Position numbers and translations under genes: made by a program
NCBI GenBank assembly: GCA_025057755.1
Contig: JANWVC010000008.1
Coordinates: 186,001-250,000, forward strand
Source: Limisphaera sp.
GTDB lineage: Bacteria > Verrucomicrobiota > Verrucomicrobiia > Limisphaerales > Limisphaeraceae
DNA: 64,000 nucleotides
Reading direction: 5' to 3'
The notes under the pieces: generated by a model
The model's input: only the letters and a program-made list of their open reading frames with translations
Databases searched by the model: none
Told to the model about the DNA's origin: nothing
In this document: positions 53,910 through 63,651 of the stretch, one piece after another
How positions within the stretch are numbered: position 1 is the stretch's first letter
Layout: each line of letters begins with the position of its first letter

Positions 53910-55058
53910 TTAAGACTCGAGCACTATGCGTCGTGCCCAATGGTCAACTTCCAGAATTTGCTCAAGGGTTGGGTTTTCGATGACTTGATGAGCGTCCATG
54001 GTTCGCCGGACCCGATCTGGGATTTCGTGGAAGGCGAGTCGACCTTCGATGAAGGCGGCTACCGCGGCCTCGTTGGCGGCGTTTAAAACAGCCGGAAGAG
54101 TTCCGCCAATGCGCCCAGCACGGCGGGCCAATTCAAGGGCAGGAAAACGTTCCGTATCCGGGGCTTCAAACGTGAGAGTGCCCAATTTGATGAAATCCGT
54201 TTGGACGCGGTTATTGGGGACGCGTTCGGGATAGGTGAGGGCGTACTGGATTGGCAGACACATGTCCGGGGAAGAAAGTTGGGCCAGCCAAGAGCCGTCC
54301 ACGAATTCGACCATCGAATGCACCACGCTTTGAGGATGGATGAGCACTTCGACGCGGTCGATGGGAATATCGAAAAGCCATCGGGCTTCGATCATTTCCA
54401 GGCCTTTGTTGAAGAGGGTGGCGGAATCAATGGTGATTTTTCGGCCCATGATCCATCTGGGGTGTTGTAATGCGTGGTGCAGTTGGATTTCAGAAAATCG
54501 TTCTTTTGGCCAGAGGTGGGGGTCACGGAAAGGGCCGCCTGATGCGGTAAGCCAGATTTTCCGAACCGACTCAATGGGTCGGCCGTCCAAGCACTGGAAA
54601 ATGGCAGAGTGCTCGCTGTCCACTGCCAGGATCCGCACGCCGTGGGCTCGGGCCTCTTGCATGACAATGGCCCCCGCCATGACGAGGACCTCTTTGGAGG
54701 CGAGCGCTAGAGTTTTGCCGGCGCGGATGGCAGCGAGCGCTGGTTTGAGACCGGCAGCGCCGACAATGGCCAACAGGACAATATCGGCCTCTGGCATGGT
54801 AGCCAAACGCAGGAGACCTTCTTCCCCGCTACAGATTTCCGCGGTGATTTCCGGGTCGGTGAGAAGGTGTCGGGCGGCTGCAGGATCTTTCAGCGCGATC
54901 AGGCGGGGACGATACCGTCGGGCCTGTTCGCGCAAGCGCTCGACATTACTGGCAGCGGCCAAGCCGACGATCCGGAGACGGTCGGGTAGATCGTCGGCGA
55001 CCTTGAGCGCACTTGTCCCGATTGAACCAGTACTGCCCAAAATGACAACGTTCTTCAT
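53910..55058 (-). CDS. dxr: 1-Deoxy-D-xylulose 5-phosphate reductoisomerase
   Basis: Second enzyme of the MEP isoprenoid pathway (IspC), converting DXP to MEP with NADPH. The NADPH-binding start VVILGSTGSIGTSAL is clear, followed by LALASKEVLVMAG, the metal/substrate motif VDSEHSAIFQCLDG, TASGGPFRD, and the C-terminal MIEARWLFDI and HPQSVVHSMVEF. Length 382 is normal. Its ATG overlaps the cdsA stop by 4 bases, so the pair is translationally coupled. Unlike in many bacteria, rseP does not follow; the next gene is rpsT with its own promoter. Confidence 0.94.
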   Translation of the reverse strand: MKNVVILGSTGSIGTSALKVADDLPDRLRIVGLAAASNVERLREQARRYRPRLIALKDPAAARHLLTDPEITAEICSGEEGLLRLATMPEADIVLLAIVGAAGLKPALAAIRAGKTLALASKEVLVMAGAIVMQEARAHGVRILAVDSEHSAIFQCLDGRPIESVRKIWLTASGGPFRDPHLWPKERFSEIQLHHALQHPRWIMGRKITIDSATLFNKGLEMIEARWLFDIPIDRVEVLIHPQSVVHSMVEFVDGSWLAQLSSPDMCLPIQYALTYPERVPNNRVQTDFIKLGTLTFEAPDTERFPALELARRAGRIGGTLPAVLNAANEAAVAAFIEGRLAFHEIPDRVRRTMDAHQVIENPTLEQILEVDHWARRIVLES

Positions 55059-56122
55059 GGACGGCTCAGTACGTGGCGTAGGTAAAGGTACATCAAGGGT
55101 GCATTGAACAGGAGGCTGTCCAGTAGGTCCAACAAACCCCCAATGCCTGGGAACCAGCGTCCAGAATCTTTAACCCCGGCCTCTCGTTTAAGGAGGGACT
55201 CGATCAAGTCGCCCAACACGGCACCGGCCCCGAGGGTAAGTCCCAGTAAGGTTGCGTGGAACAAGTTCATGCCCGGAAGCCTGTGGTCCAGCATTTCCGC
55301 CAGGGCAACACCGGCGACCAGCGAAAAAACGAGCGCTCCGGCGAAACCTTCCCAAGTTTTACCGGGGCTCACTTTGGGCGCCAGTTTGTGCCGGCCGCAT
55401 AAAGAGCCGACTACGTAGGCCCCGGTGTCGCTCAGTTTGGTAACGACCACGAAGTAAAGCACGTAAAATTTCCCCAATCCATTAATCCCCGGAAAAAAAT
55501 GGATTTTTTGGATGAAATTGAGCAGCCACGGTACATAGAAAAGCCCCAGGAGGCTAACTGCCATCATCGACAGCCCGTTGCCGGTGGGTCCGGCCGCCAA
55601 TAATCGCAATGCCAATCCGAGGACAAAGAGGATGAGGAAACTGGTTTCGAAATCGTTGACACGAGCCGGGCTGTTATGGATGCCCAGTTTGCCTGTGCAG
55701 TGGAGAAACGTGCCGATCATTAATAGCAACCCTGCGCATAGGCCGCAGACGCGAAAGGATGGCAGACCGCGCCGAGCGGCCAGGGCGTAAAATTCAGCCA
55801 AGCCAGCCGTGGCAAGGATCGTCATGATCGCAAGGAACACCCATTGGGCTATTCCTGGGTGCTCTGAAAACAGCGCCCATAGGACCACGCTCCATAGGAG
55901 GATGGATGAGCCCAAGCGGCGCAAAAAGGTTGGTGTTTTGTTTGTGGGTTGTTGATGAGGAGAGTAGGTTGCCGGAGAAGATTCCGGGGAAGGAGAGCGC
56001 AAAGCGTGCGAAGCCATGCTTGAGGTCGGGGGTGCACCCTGAAAGTCCTGTTCGGGGCCAATTCCTTGAGAGTTTTGCCGTCGGGGGGCAGAGGATTTGC
56101 TTTTATCACAGGCGGGTTCCAT
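55055..56122 (-). CDS. cdsA: Phosphatidate cytidylyltransferase
   Basis: Makes CDP-diacylglycerol from phosphatidate and CTP in the cytoplasmic membrane, at the branch to phospholipids. 355 residues with about eight transmembrane segments after a 65-residue Ser/Pro-rich cytoplasmic extension. The C-terminal signature region reads LLKREAGVKDSGRWFPGIG, then GLLDLLDSLLF; it keeps K-R and K-D but has Ile and Leu where the classical pattern has His and Arg. MASHALR 36 codons on is a possible shorter start. The ATG is 15 bases after the tricorn-like gene and its stop overlaps dxr by ATGA, forming a three-gene unit. Confidence 0.9.
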   Translation of the reverse strand: MEPACDKSKSSAPRRQNSQGIGPEQDFQGAPPTSSMASHALRSPSPESSPATYSPHQQPTNKTPTFLRRLGSSILLWSVVLWALFSEHPGIAQWVFLAIMTILATAGLAEFYALAARRGLPSFRVCGLCAGLLLMIGTFLHCTGKLGIHNSPARVNDFETSFLILFVLGLALRLLAAGPTGNGLSMMAVSLLGLFYVPWLLNFIQKIHFFPGINGLGKFYVLYFVVVTKLSDTGAYVVGSLCGRHKLAPKVSPGKTWEGFAGALVFSLVAGVALAEMLDHRLPGMNLFHATLLGLTLGAGAVLGDLIESLLKREAGVKDSGRWFPGIGGLLDLLDSLLFNAPLMYLYLRHVLSRP

Positions 56123-56137
56123 TCTTCGAGTGCGGAA

Positions 56138-59100
56138 TTAGGAGGCACGGTTTGGATAAGGCGGCTTTCGGGCTCGCGGGGGCGGGGTCTGTTTGAGCGC
56201 TTTAAGGACTTCGTAAACTGCCCGTTCGAGTTGTGGATCTCGGCCGCGAGCCATTTCTCCAGGGTCATCAACGACCTCGATATCAGGATCGACACCGTAC
56301 CCTTCGATGATCCATTCACCGGTGGCACTATAAATGCCGAAAGTGGGAACCGTGACGGAGCCGCCATCGATGAGGGTGGGCGTGCCGGTGATGCCAATCA
56401 GACCGCCCCAGGTACGTTGACCGATGAGCGGGCCGAGTCCGGACTGTTTAAAATAGTACGGGAAACAATCTCCGCCGGAACCGCTCCATCCATTGATGAG
56501 CATGGCCTTGGGGCCGAAATGGGCCACGGGTGGCCATGCCCAGTCGAGTCCGTCTCGCACGCCCCAGTAATTACGGAGGGGTCGGTTGAGCACTTCAATA
56601 AATCGGTCGGGGATCTGACCGCCGCTATTGAAACGTTCGTCAATGATGAGACCTTCCTTGGTGATCTGGCCTCGCCATTGGCGCATCAGTTCATTTTGGC
56701 CATGGCGGCCGGTATCGGGCACGTATACGTAGCCGATACGGCCCTGGCTCAGTTCTTCGACGCGCCGTCGATTGTGCTCGATCCAGGCCAAGTTCCGCAA
56801 TCGGGATTCGGCTGCCAGGTCAAGCGTTTGGACAAGCACCTGCCATGCCCCGTCAAAGTTGGGTTTGTCATTGATTGTCAATAGCACTGGCTGCTGGGCG
56901 AGTCCTTGGAAGGCGGCCCAAGGGTCCTTGCTGGTGTCGATGGGTTCCCCATTTACGGCTAATAAGTAGTGGCCCTCCTGGACGTTGGTGATGCCCGGTT
57001 CCCTTAACGGGGACCGAACTTCTGCTTCCCAGGGAGCCGACTCCAGGATGCGAATGATTTGATACGCGCCGTTTGTGAGTGCAAAATCGCAGCCCAAGTA
57101 GCCTACCCCGCGTTCGGGAGATTGCTCCACGTCTCCGCCGCTGCGGTACGTATGCGAGGCATTTAACTCGGCGATCAATTCGCCGATGATGTAATTGACA
57201 TCCCAGCGAGTGACAGCTTCTTGTAGCAGGCGCTCATAGCGGTCACGCAGTTCGTGCCAATTGACGCCGTGGAGGCCCGGATCATAGAAGTAGTCCCGTT
57301 GAAAGCGCCATGCGTCGGTGAAGATTTGCTTCCATTCGGCCGGTGGGTCGATGGTGGCTTCCAGGCGATCGGTGACGAGCACTTTTTCCATGCGCTGTCC
57401 CTCTTTGGGCTCGATGAATGCGTAGCGGTTGCCTTTCCGTACCAGTAACTTCGATCTATCTGCGGTGAGTTGGAGATCATCTGCGTCGTCCAGAACGCGT
57501 TTAGTCTCCCGTTTCTCGAGATCATAAAATTCGATGGGACTGGCGGTGACGTCACTACCCGCTCGAGGCAGCCAGCGATAGAGGAGCTTGCCGGGGACAG
57601 CAGCCAGGTCATCGTATCGCCCGGGTTTGGTCGGCAGCAGCACAACGCGACGTTCGAATTTGTCTAAGTCAATTTCTACGGGAGGAGGCGACTTCTTGTC
57701 AGGCTTTTCGGTGTTCGATCGTTCGTTTGAGGCCCTTGAATCTTGGGAGGCCGCAGAGTTGGTGGCCTCGTCGGTGACCGGAGGATCTGGATGGGGCGCG
57801 CCGATCATGGCATGCTCTTGGGTGCCGTTTGCAGTTCGCGCTGGAACTGCAGTAGGGATCGAATCTTCGGTTTTTTCGGGTTTTTGGTCGGGAGTAGACT
57901 TGGGGGATTCATCATCGTTTCGAGGTGCGGTGGGAGAAGGCACCGTTTTGCGCAAGGGCACCGCAGCGAGCCGGGCTCCGTTGGCATAGATCCAACTATT
58001 GTCTAATTCGCTGTATATCGGGTTGAAATCTCGAAAGGTCCTGAAAAAGAGGTATTTGCCATCCGGATCGAAAACGGGCAGATCATCGTTGTAAAAGCCG
58101 CTGGTGACCTGGTGGCGGCGATGATTGACGTAATCATACAGGACTATCGCTGTTTGGCGGTTCTCAAGGTCGGCGGCATAGGCAATCCAGCGGCTATCGG
58201 GCGACCAACTGACCCGGAAGCGGCTAAGGTCGCCGTGGTACATCCACTTCTGCTGATCGATGCAGCGGTTGGTTTGGATTTCCAGGTCGTACACCCAGAT
58301 TCGCATCGTTTGGTCAAGCCAAAGGATCTTTTTGGAGTCGGGTGACCATTGAGGCTGGTAACGAAAGCCAGGGCCCAGCCGGGTGAGCGTGCGCGCAGAT
58401 GGGCTGTCTGGGCTGCTTGGATTGGCTGGCAGCAGAGTCAATTCGTACTCACCCGATCGGTCGCTAAAACAAGCAATCCATTGTCCGTCGGGGGACCAAC
58501 TGGGATAGCGCTCGGCGGCGCCCGGGGTTCGAGAAACGTTGAGAACCACTCCATGCTCTGCGGGCACCGTGAAGATTTCGCCACGCGCCTCGAAAACGGC
58601 CCGTTTGCCGGTGGGAGAAGGAGCGGCGTTTTGAATGAGGTTGGAGACATTCTGGACTCGTGGCCGAAGGGTGGCTCGATCGGTGCGGACGGTGATAGAG
58701 ACCTCCCGGACCTCTTCGGTGGTCAGGCTCATCAGGTAGAGTCGGCCGGCGTGTTCGAACACGATCTCCTCTGGTCCGATGCTGGGGAAGCGCACGTCGT
58801 AATCCTTAAAAAAGGTGATTTGCCGAAACCGGTCCCTGGCGAAATCGTAGGCCCACAGGTTAAACCGTTTTTCCGGACCGCGATCGGATAGAAAATAAAG
58901 CGTCTGACCATGCCACATCGGGATGGATTCGGATGCGTCCGATTGGGTTAAATTGCGGGCTTTGTAGGTGGTGAGGTCGAATAACCAAAGATCAGGATTC
59001 ATGCCGCCGCGGTACCGTTTCCATGTACGGAAATCCACGCTGATGGGTTGGTAAGCTAGGGTGCGACCGTCCGGTGAGATCGCACCGAATTCGCCATACG

Positions 59101-59584
59101 GCACGGGTAGTTTCTCGGGTAATCCCCCTCTGACTGAGATCCGGTAAAGCTGATTGAACCGGTCCTTGTAGCTGGTCATTGTCGTGGCATAGAGGAGCGA
59201 ATGGCCGTCTGGAGACCAGTCCACCATGCGATCGGGTGCGCCGTGATGAGTCAGGCGCAAAGGCAGGCCGCCGCTTGTGGGCATTACGTACAGGTCCTGA
59301 TTTCCATCGTAGTTCCCGCTGAAGGCAATTTGGGATCCATCAGGAGAAAACTTGGGAAAAGTCTCCTCGCCTCGAGGGGAGCTCAGACGGATGGCTTCTC
59401 CGCCCGTTTTGGGAGCCAGCCAAATGTCACCGGCATAGACAAACACAATGTGAGAAGCCGAAACGTCCGGATGCCGGATCATGCGGGCGCTTAAGGCCCG
59501 AGGTGGGTCATCCGACATAGCGCAGACTACCCATGGATGGGTCCCTAGCGCGAGGCCAGTGAAAAGGGCGATGCACCACATCAT
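56138..59584 (-). CDS. Tricorn-like protease with beta-propeller and S41 core
   Basis: A 1148-residue exported protease. Signal peptide at 1-24 (double ATG start; a TTG 9 bases earlier is possible). Residues about 40-540 are two beta-propellers with many FSPDGSQIAFSG/WSPDGQWIACFSD-type blades. Then a Pro/Lys/Glu-rich linker (about 545-635), a C1-like helical domain and a PDZ-like domain near residue 830, and an S41 catalytic domain: NASHTYRSGGD provides the Ser-His pair equivalent to the tricorn SH, and INGWSGSGGDCFPYYF holds the nucleophile Ser. It degrades peptides in the periplasm or outside. First gene of the cdsA-dxr unit, followed by cdsA after 15 bases. Confidence 0.9.
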   Translation of the reverse strand: MMWCIALFTGLALGTHPWVVCAMSDDPPRALSARMIRHPDVSASHIVFVYAGDIWLAPKTGGEAIRLSSPRGEETFPKFSPDGSQIAFSGNYDGNQDLYVMPTSGGLPLRLTHHGAPDRMVDWSPDGHSLLYATTMTSYKDRFNQLYRISVRGGLPEKLPVPYGEFGAISPDGRTLAYQPISVDFRTWKRYRGGMNPDLWLFDLTTYKARNLTQSDASESIPMWHGQTLYFLSDRGPEKRFNLWAYDFARDRFRQITFFKDYDVRFPSIGPEEIVFEHAGRLYLMSLTTEEVREVSITVRTDRATLRPRVQNVSNLIQNAAPSPTGKRAVFEARGEIFTVPAEHGVVLNVSRTPGAAERYPSWSPDGQWIACFSDRSGEYELTLLPANPSSPDSPSARTLTRLGPGFRYQPQWSPDSKKILWLDQTMRIWVYDLEIQTNRCIDQQKWMYHGDLSRFRVSWSPDSRWIAYAADLENRQTAIVLYDYVNHRRHQVTSGFYNDDLPVFDPDGKYLFFRTFRDFNPIYSELDNSWIYANGARLAAVPLRKTVPSPTAPRNDDESPKSTPDQKPEKTEDSIPTAVPARTANGTQEHAMIGAPHPDPPVTDEATNSAASQDSRASNERSNTEKPDKKSPPPVEIDLDKFERRVVLLPTKPGRYDDLAAVPGKLLYRWLPRAGSDVTASPIEFYDLEKRETKRVLDDADDLQLTADRSKLLVRKGNRYAFIEPKEGQRMEKVLVTDRLEATIDPPAEWKQIFTDAWRFQRDYFYDPGLHGVNWHELRDRYERLLQEAVTRWDVNYIIGELIAELNASHTYRSGGDVEQSPERGVGYLGCDFALTNGAYQIIRILESAPWEAEVRSPLREPGITNVQEGHYLLAVNGEPIDTSKDPWAAFQGLAQQPVLLTINDKPNFDGAWQVLVQTLDLAAESRLRNLAWIEHNRRRVEELSQGRIGYVYVPDTGRHGQNELMRQWRGQITKEGLIIDERFNSGGQIPDRFIEVLNRPLRNYWGVRDGLDWAWPPVAHFGPKAMLINGWSGSGGDCFPYYFKQSGLGPLIGQRTWGGLIGITGTPTLIDGGSVTVPTFGIYSATGEWIIEGYGVDPDIEVVDDPGEMARGRDPQLERAVYEVLKALKQTPPPRARKPPYPNRAS

Positions 59585-59652
59585 AAGCAGCAAAAGGGAA
59601 TGTGCGCAAAAGCGTACCTGAAAACCAAGTTCGGAATGCTGCCTCGGAGCCT

Positions 59653-61014
59653 TCAGGGAGATCTGCCGAGCAGACTTTCACCGGATTGTTGATAGTGCAT
59701 GTCCACGAACGTGAAATAAACTTCACGTGTGACTTCCCAGGGGCGGGCCTGATCTCTCGCATAGTAAGCGCCGACCTGGGTCCAGCACGGAACTTTATGA
59801 CCAATGGTGAGCCATTCGGAATTCCAGCGAGAGTCGGTAGCCAATTGTCGCAGGCGGTCTCGAAGGGGACCACTGGCGAATCGAGTGGGTGAAACGCGCA
59901 CATCCGCAGTATGAACGGTGCAGCCGAATTGGCGCGCCATTTCTTCCCGCAAGGAGGTGGCTTCGGTGAAGGACTCCAGACAGCGGAGCAGGTGTTGAGC
60001 AGATCGCTGCATGGAGCAACGGCCTGAGCGGAACGGGATGGACGCATCCAGAAAACAGTCATGCACTCCAAGCAACAGGCGCCAACTGTCGCCGCCGGAC
60101 TGGCCCACGCCGGCGCACGCTTCAGAGACCACAGCTGTCAATTCGGCGACCACCGCCCGGCGCAACAAGATCAACGAGACTCCATCAGCGAACCGGCCCA
60201 GCCAGGCACTGTCTCCCTCCCACTCCACTAACTCGCCGCTGTTCAGGCGGGCCTGAGGCACGACCTCCAAGAGGCCCGTGGCACCGTCTCGCAGCCGGAT
60301 GAGGTTAATGGATTCCAACTGCAAGCGGGTGCGGGAGGGGAAATCGATTCTGCACCCATCCGCCAGCAGCAGGCGACCCGGGCGCAAGGAAAGAATCTCA
60401 CGTCCCTTGGCACTGCGCACTTCGCAGTCGGCTTCCAAGAGTCCATAGCGGCCTTCGTAAAGCAACCGGCTTCCAGCGGCTAGGAGGAATGCAGTTTGGG
60501 GTGGCATGGATTGTTCGCGACCGTCAGCCAAGCGAAGTTTTAGCTGCCATTGGAGGACCACTTTTTCCACGGCCAGTACTGGCTTCCGGCACCGGACATG
60601 TCCCGGACGGTGCAGTTGGTCGTAATCGACGCTCTCCAAAGGGTTCAGTCCGTCCATGGGCGCCACTTGGATGGCTCGCCCCACGCTGCCAGAGAGGTTT
60701 TCCCGAGAAACGCTGACGCGGAACCGGGGTGGACCCAGCAGCCGGGTGTGCATGCCATCCACGAGCAACACTTGGTGCTCTAATTCTAGTGGGCGCAGGC
60801 CTTGCTTGACGGTTTCTACAGCCACCTCGCATGCCCGTTTCAGATCACCCAAAGTCGTGACCACAGGTCGGCTGCTACGCAACTCCACCAGGCCGTCCTT
60901 GAGCCGGAGGGTGCCGCCCTTGAGGAGTTTGCGAAGCCAATCTTCAATTTGCTGAGCCCCTGCCTTGCTCGGTGCACCGAGGGTTTTGAGTTGATCGGCA
61001 TCCAAACGGATCAT
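59653..61014 (-). CDS. Unrecognised 453-residue protein
   Basis: I cannot assign a family. From ATG 61014 the first 60 residues (MIRLDADQLKTLGAPSKAGA) are helical, and the middle (about 150-280) alternates strands in LRLADGREQSMPP, LLAAGSRLLYEGRYGLLEAD, LLLADGCRIDFPS, a regular repeat of L-x-D-G/A-G-x-R-L that looks beta-rich. No signal peptide, transmembrane segment or catalytic motif is obvious. It lies upstream of the tricorn-like gene on the same strand with a 68-base gap and may share its transcript. Confidence 0.6.
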   Translation of the reverse strand: MIRLDADQLKTLGAPSKAGAQQIEDWLRKLLKGGTLRLKDGLVELRSSRPVVTTLGDLKRACEVAVETVKQGLRPLELEHQVLLVDGMHTRLLGPPRFRVSVSRENLSGSVGRAIQVAPMDGLNPLESVDYDQLHRPGHVRCRKPVLAVEKVVLQWQLKLRLADGREQSMPPQTAFLLAAGSRLLYEGRYGLLEADCEVRSAKGREILSLRPGRLLLADGCRIDFPSRTRLQLESINLIRLRDGATGLLEVVPQARLNSGELVEWEGDSAWLGRFADGVSLILLRRAVVAELTAVVSEACAGVGQSGGDSWRLLLGVHDCFLDASIPFRSGRCSMQRSAQHLLRCLESFTEATSLREEMARQFGCTVHTADVRVSPTRFASGPLRDRLRQLATDSRWNSEWLTIGHKVPCWTQVGAYYARDQARPWEVTREVYFTFVDMHYQQSGESLLGRSP

Positions 61015-61220
61015 GGTTCCGCATGAAGTTTGGGACAAGGGCTGAGGCAAGGCGAGTCCGGAAATCCCTGACCGTGGTTGTAGGATGGCTCCCGCAGTTG
61101 GTTGACACCGGAAATAAACCTAGGATCCTTCCCCCCTTTGCCCGGTCCATTGGGCGGATGAGACATGCTCTCATCGAACGGAGTGGCGGTCGGGTCATCA
61201 TGTGCTAAGCTCATGATCGC

Positions 61221-61526
61221 ATGAAGGACCGGCTGACATGGCGGCGTGTGTTCCGTTTAGCCAGTTTGGGACTCCTCCTTGCGGGTGTGGGGCTCTGGCT
61301 GCTAGGCGGCGCACACGTTGGTTGGACGCAGACCAGCGTGCCAATTCGTACGCTGGACGAGGTCACGGGGCTAGAGGCCGTACAATACAAGCGGCGCTTT
61401 GTTCCGGGAGTTGACTTCCTGGCCATCATCCTATGCGTCGCTGGTTTACTGGCAGGGACCTCGTTTTTGCTGCGGCACGATGTTGGCCCAAAGCGTGGAA
61501 ACACACAGGAGGACGAGACGACATGA
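61221..61526 (+). CDS. Small two-span membrane protein
   Basis: A 101-residue protein with transmembrane segments at about 12-30 (LASLGLLLAGVGLWLLGG) and 63-80 (VDFLAIILCVAGLLAGTSFL), basic N-terminus and an acidic tail. No family recognised. It overlaps the YceI gene by ATGA, so the two are likely to act together, perhaps as membrane partner of the periplasmic YceI protein. Divergent from the unknown minus-strand gene, with about 200 bases between. Confidence 0.6.
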   Translation: MKDRLTWRRVFRLASLGLLLAGVGLWLLGGAHVGWTQTSVPIRTLDEVTGLEAVQYKRRFVPGVDFLAIILCVAGLLAGTSFLLRHDVGPKRGNTQEDETT

Positions 61527-62152
61527 AACCTGGAGTTCGGTTCATTGGCATTGTGGGATGCGCCTGGTTGAGTCTTGCGGTGTCGGGTTGGTCGGCGCCC
61601 TTGGCCTTTGATTTCAGGGATCCCAAAGGGGTGAACCATGTGGTGTTTCATCTAGATGCGCCGTTGGAATCGATTAGCGGGACCGCCACGGGGATTTCAG
61701 GCACGGTCATGTTTGATCCGGAGAATCCTGCATCGACGCGAGGTCGCATAGTAGTCAGCGCAGAATCGTTGCACGTGCCGAATCCGATCATGAAAGAGCA
61801 TTTGCATGGTGCTCAATGGATGGACGTGAAACGGTTTCCGGAGATCGTTTTCGAGCTTGAAACCTTGGATGGGATTCGACAGGAGGGAGCGGATTTGGTG
61901 GCCAAGGCGCGAGGTCGGATGACGATCCGGGATGTAACCCGCTCCATGGAAGTGCCGGTGCGGCTGACTTATCTGAAAGACAAGCTGGGAGCACGAACCC
62001 ACGGCAAAATGAATGGAGACCTGCTTGTCGTGCGGGCGCGGTTCACCCTTCGGCGAAGCGACTTTAACATTAATCCGGGCGCATCCTCCGACACGGTCGC
62101 GGACGAAATTCAGTTGACGCTGAGCCTGGCCGGGGCGGCCCCGCGGCCGTGA
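61523..62152 (+). CDS. YceI-family periplasmic protein
   Basis: Lipocalin-like protein of 209 residues that binds long isoprenoid or similar lipids. Signal peptide at 1-22 (FIGIVGCAWLSLAVSGWSA), then the family pattern FDFRDPKGVNHVVFHLDAPL, SGTVMFDPENP, PIMKEHLHGAQWMDVKRFPE (typical core), MTIRDVTRSMEVPVRLTY and RRSDFNINPG at the end. ATG 61523 overlaps the preceding stop and AGGAGG lies 11 bases upstream; this ATG is preferred over a start 90 bases earlier. Convergent with the aminopeptidase gene. Confidence 0.86.
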   Translation: MKPGVRFIGIVGCAWLSLAVSGWSAPLAFDFRDPKGVNHVVFHLDAPLESISGTATGISGTVMFDPENPASTRGRIVVSAESLHVPNPIMKEHLHGAQWMDVKRFPEIVFELETLDGIRQEGADLVAKARGRMTIRDVTRSMEVPVRLTYLKDKLGARTHGKMNGDLLVVRARFTLRRSDFNINPGASSDTVADEIQLTLSLAGAAPRP

Positions 62153-62217
62153 AAACCCAGTCCCTATGCGCCGCGAGCACGACGTCTGCAGCCGGTCGGC
62201 TGGGCCGGGAGAGCGGG

Positions 62218-63507
62218 CTAGTGTTTCATGAGCCCTTCAATTTCGTCTGGCTCAATGGGGATGTCGGCCATCAGATCCACCGGGTCTTTGTCGGTGATGA
62301 GGAAGGTGTTTTCCAATCGAATCCCGAAACCTTCCTCTCGAACGTAAATCGCGGGCTCGCAGGTCACGACCCAGCCAGGACCGATCTTCTGACCAGGTTT
62401 GAGGACGTCATGAACGTCCAAGCCGATCGGATGCGTGACGCCATGCATAAAGAATTGGCGCACCGGGGGTTCGTTTCCACGGCTTGCGCGCCGTGTCCGC
62501 TGGGGCAACAAACCGAGTTGGCGGCATTCTTCGGCGATCAGTGTTTCGGCTTCCTGGCGGAGGTCGGCTAGCGTTTTACCCGGCACCAATGCTCGGGTCA
62601 TTTGGCGGAAGACTCGAAGGACGGCGTCGTAGACCTGTCGCTGGCGACGGGTAAATCGACCGCTCACGGGCACCGTGCGGGTCATATCGGAGTTGTAGCT
62701 GCCATAATTGGCTGCCACATCTAGTAACAGCAACTCACCGGCGCGGCATTGCCGATCATTGCGAGTGTAATGCAGGATGCATGTGTTGGGTCCGGAGGCA
62801 ATGATGGGCGGGTAAGCAAAGGTGGCACGGTTTCGGATGAACTCTCGCGCGAATTCAGCCTCGAGTTCACTTTCGTTGATGCCGGGCCGAATGCAGCGTA
62901 ACACACGTCGAAACGCCCGCCCGGTGAGCTGGCATGCTTTGCGGATCAGGTCGATTTCAATGGGGGCCTTTACGGTTCGGAGTTCGTGCATGAGCGGTGC
63001 TAGGCGACAATACCGGTGTAGGGGATATTGACGCTGGCACTCTCGAATGAAGCGGACATCCCGGGTCTCTACCTCCGGGAGAGCGCGGTAATGCTCGTTG
63101 GTATTAAGGTAAACGAGCTCCATTTCGCACATGAGCTGGCGGAAGATCAGAGGAAACTCATCTAGCCATCGAACGTGGTCAATGCCTGAAATGCGACGCG
63201 CCTCGTCTCGGGTGAGCTTGGGGCCTTCCCAGATAAGGGTATGTTCATCGGTGCGACGCAGGAAGAGCATTTCGCGGTAAGATGGGTCACTGGCATCCGG
63301 AGCCATCACGAGAATGGTTTGCTCCTGCAAGATGCCGCTCAAGTAGAACAGGTCCGCATTTTGGATAAACCCCAAAGTGCCGTCCGCGTTGGCGGGCATA
63401 ACGTCGTTGGCGTTGAGGATAACCAGCGAACGAGGCGGCAATAGCTTGCGCAGCCGATTCCGGTTTTCTTGGAACAAGCTGGCGGGAATGGGCACGAATT
63501 TGATCAT
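62218..63507 (-). CDS. pepP: Xaa-Pro aminopeptidase (M24B)
   Basis: Metallopeptidase of 429 residues releasing N-terminal residues from X-Pro peptides. The creatinase N-domain spans about 1-170 (NADLFYLSGILQEQTILVM); the pita-bread domain has the five metal ligands, Asp in LLLDVAANYGSYNSDMTRT, His in FFMHGVTHPIGLDVHD, Glu in VVTCEPAIYV and Glu in GIRLENTF. Usual length for the family. It is a monocistronic-looking minus-strand gene, separated by 144 bases from the next minus-strand gene upstream. Confidence 0.92.
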   Translation of the reverse strand: MIKFVPIPASLFQENRNRLRKLLPPRSLVILNANDVMPANADGTLGFIQNADLFYLSGILQEQTILVMAPDASDPSYREMLFLRRTDEHTLIWEGPKLTRDEARRISGIDHVRWLDEFPLIFRQLMCEMELVYLNTNEHYRALPEVETRDVRFIRECQRQYPLHRYCRLAPLMHELRTVKAPIEIDLIRKACQLTGRAFRRVLRCIRPGINESELEAEFAREFIRNRATFAYPPIIASGPNTCILHYTRNDRQCRAGELLLLDVAANYGSYNSDMTRTVPVSGRFTRRQRQVYDAVLRVFRQMTRALVPGKTLADLRQEAETLIAEECRQLGLLPQRTRRASRGNEPPVRQFFMHGVTHPIGLDVHDVLKPGQKIGPGWVVTCEPAIYVREEGFGIRLENTFLITDKDPVDLMADIPIEPDEIEGLMKH

Positions 63508-63651
63508 GGCTAACTACCCAAAATGCGACTTTTCGTCGAATATGCTTCAACCCCGGATTCTTGTCTTAAGGTTGAAGGCTTTTCTCATCACCTGGCCCCT
63601 TTGTACGAATGAGCTATCGGCTTGGAGCGGCGGAGGCTACTCATAACGCAG

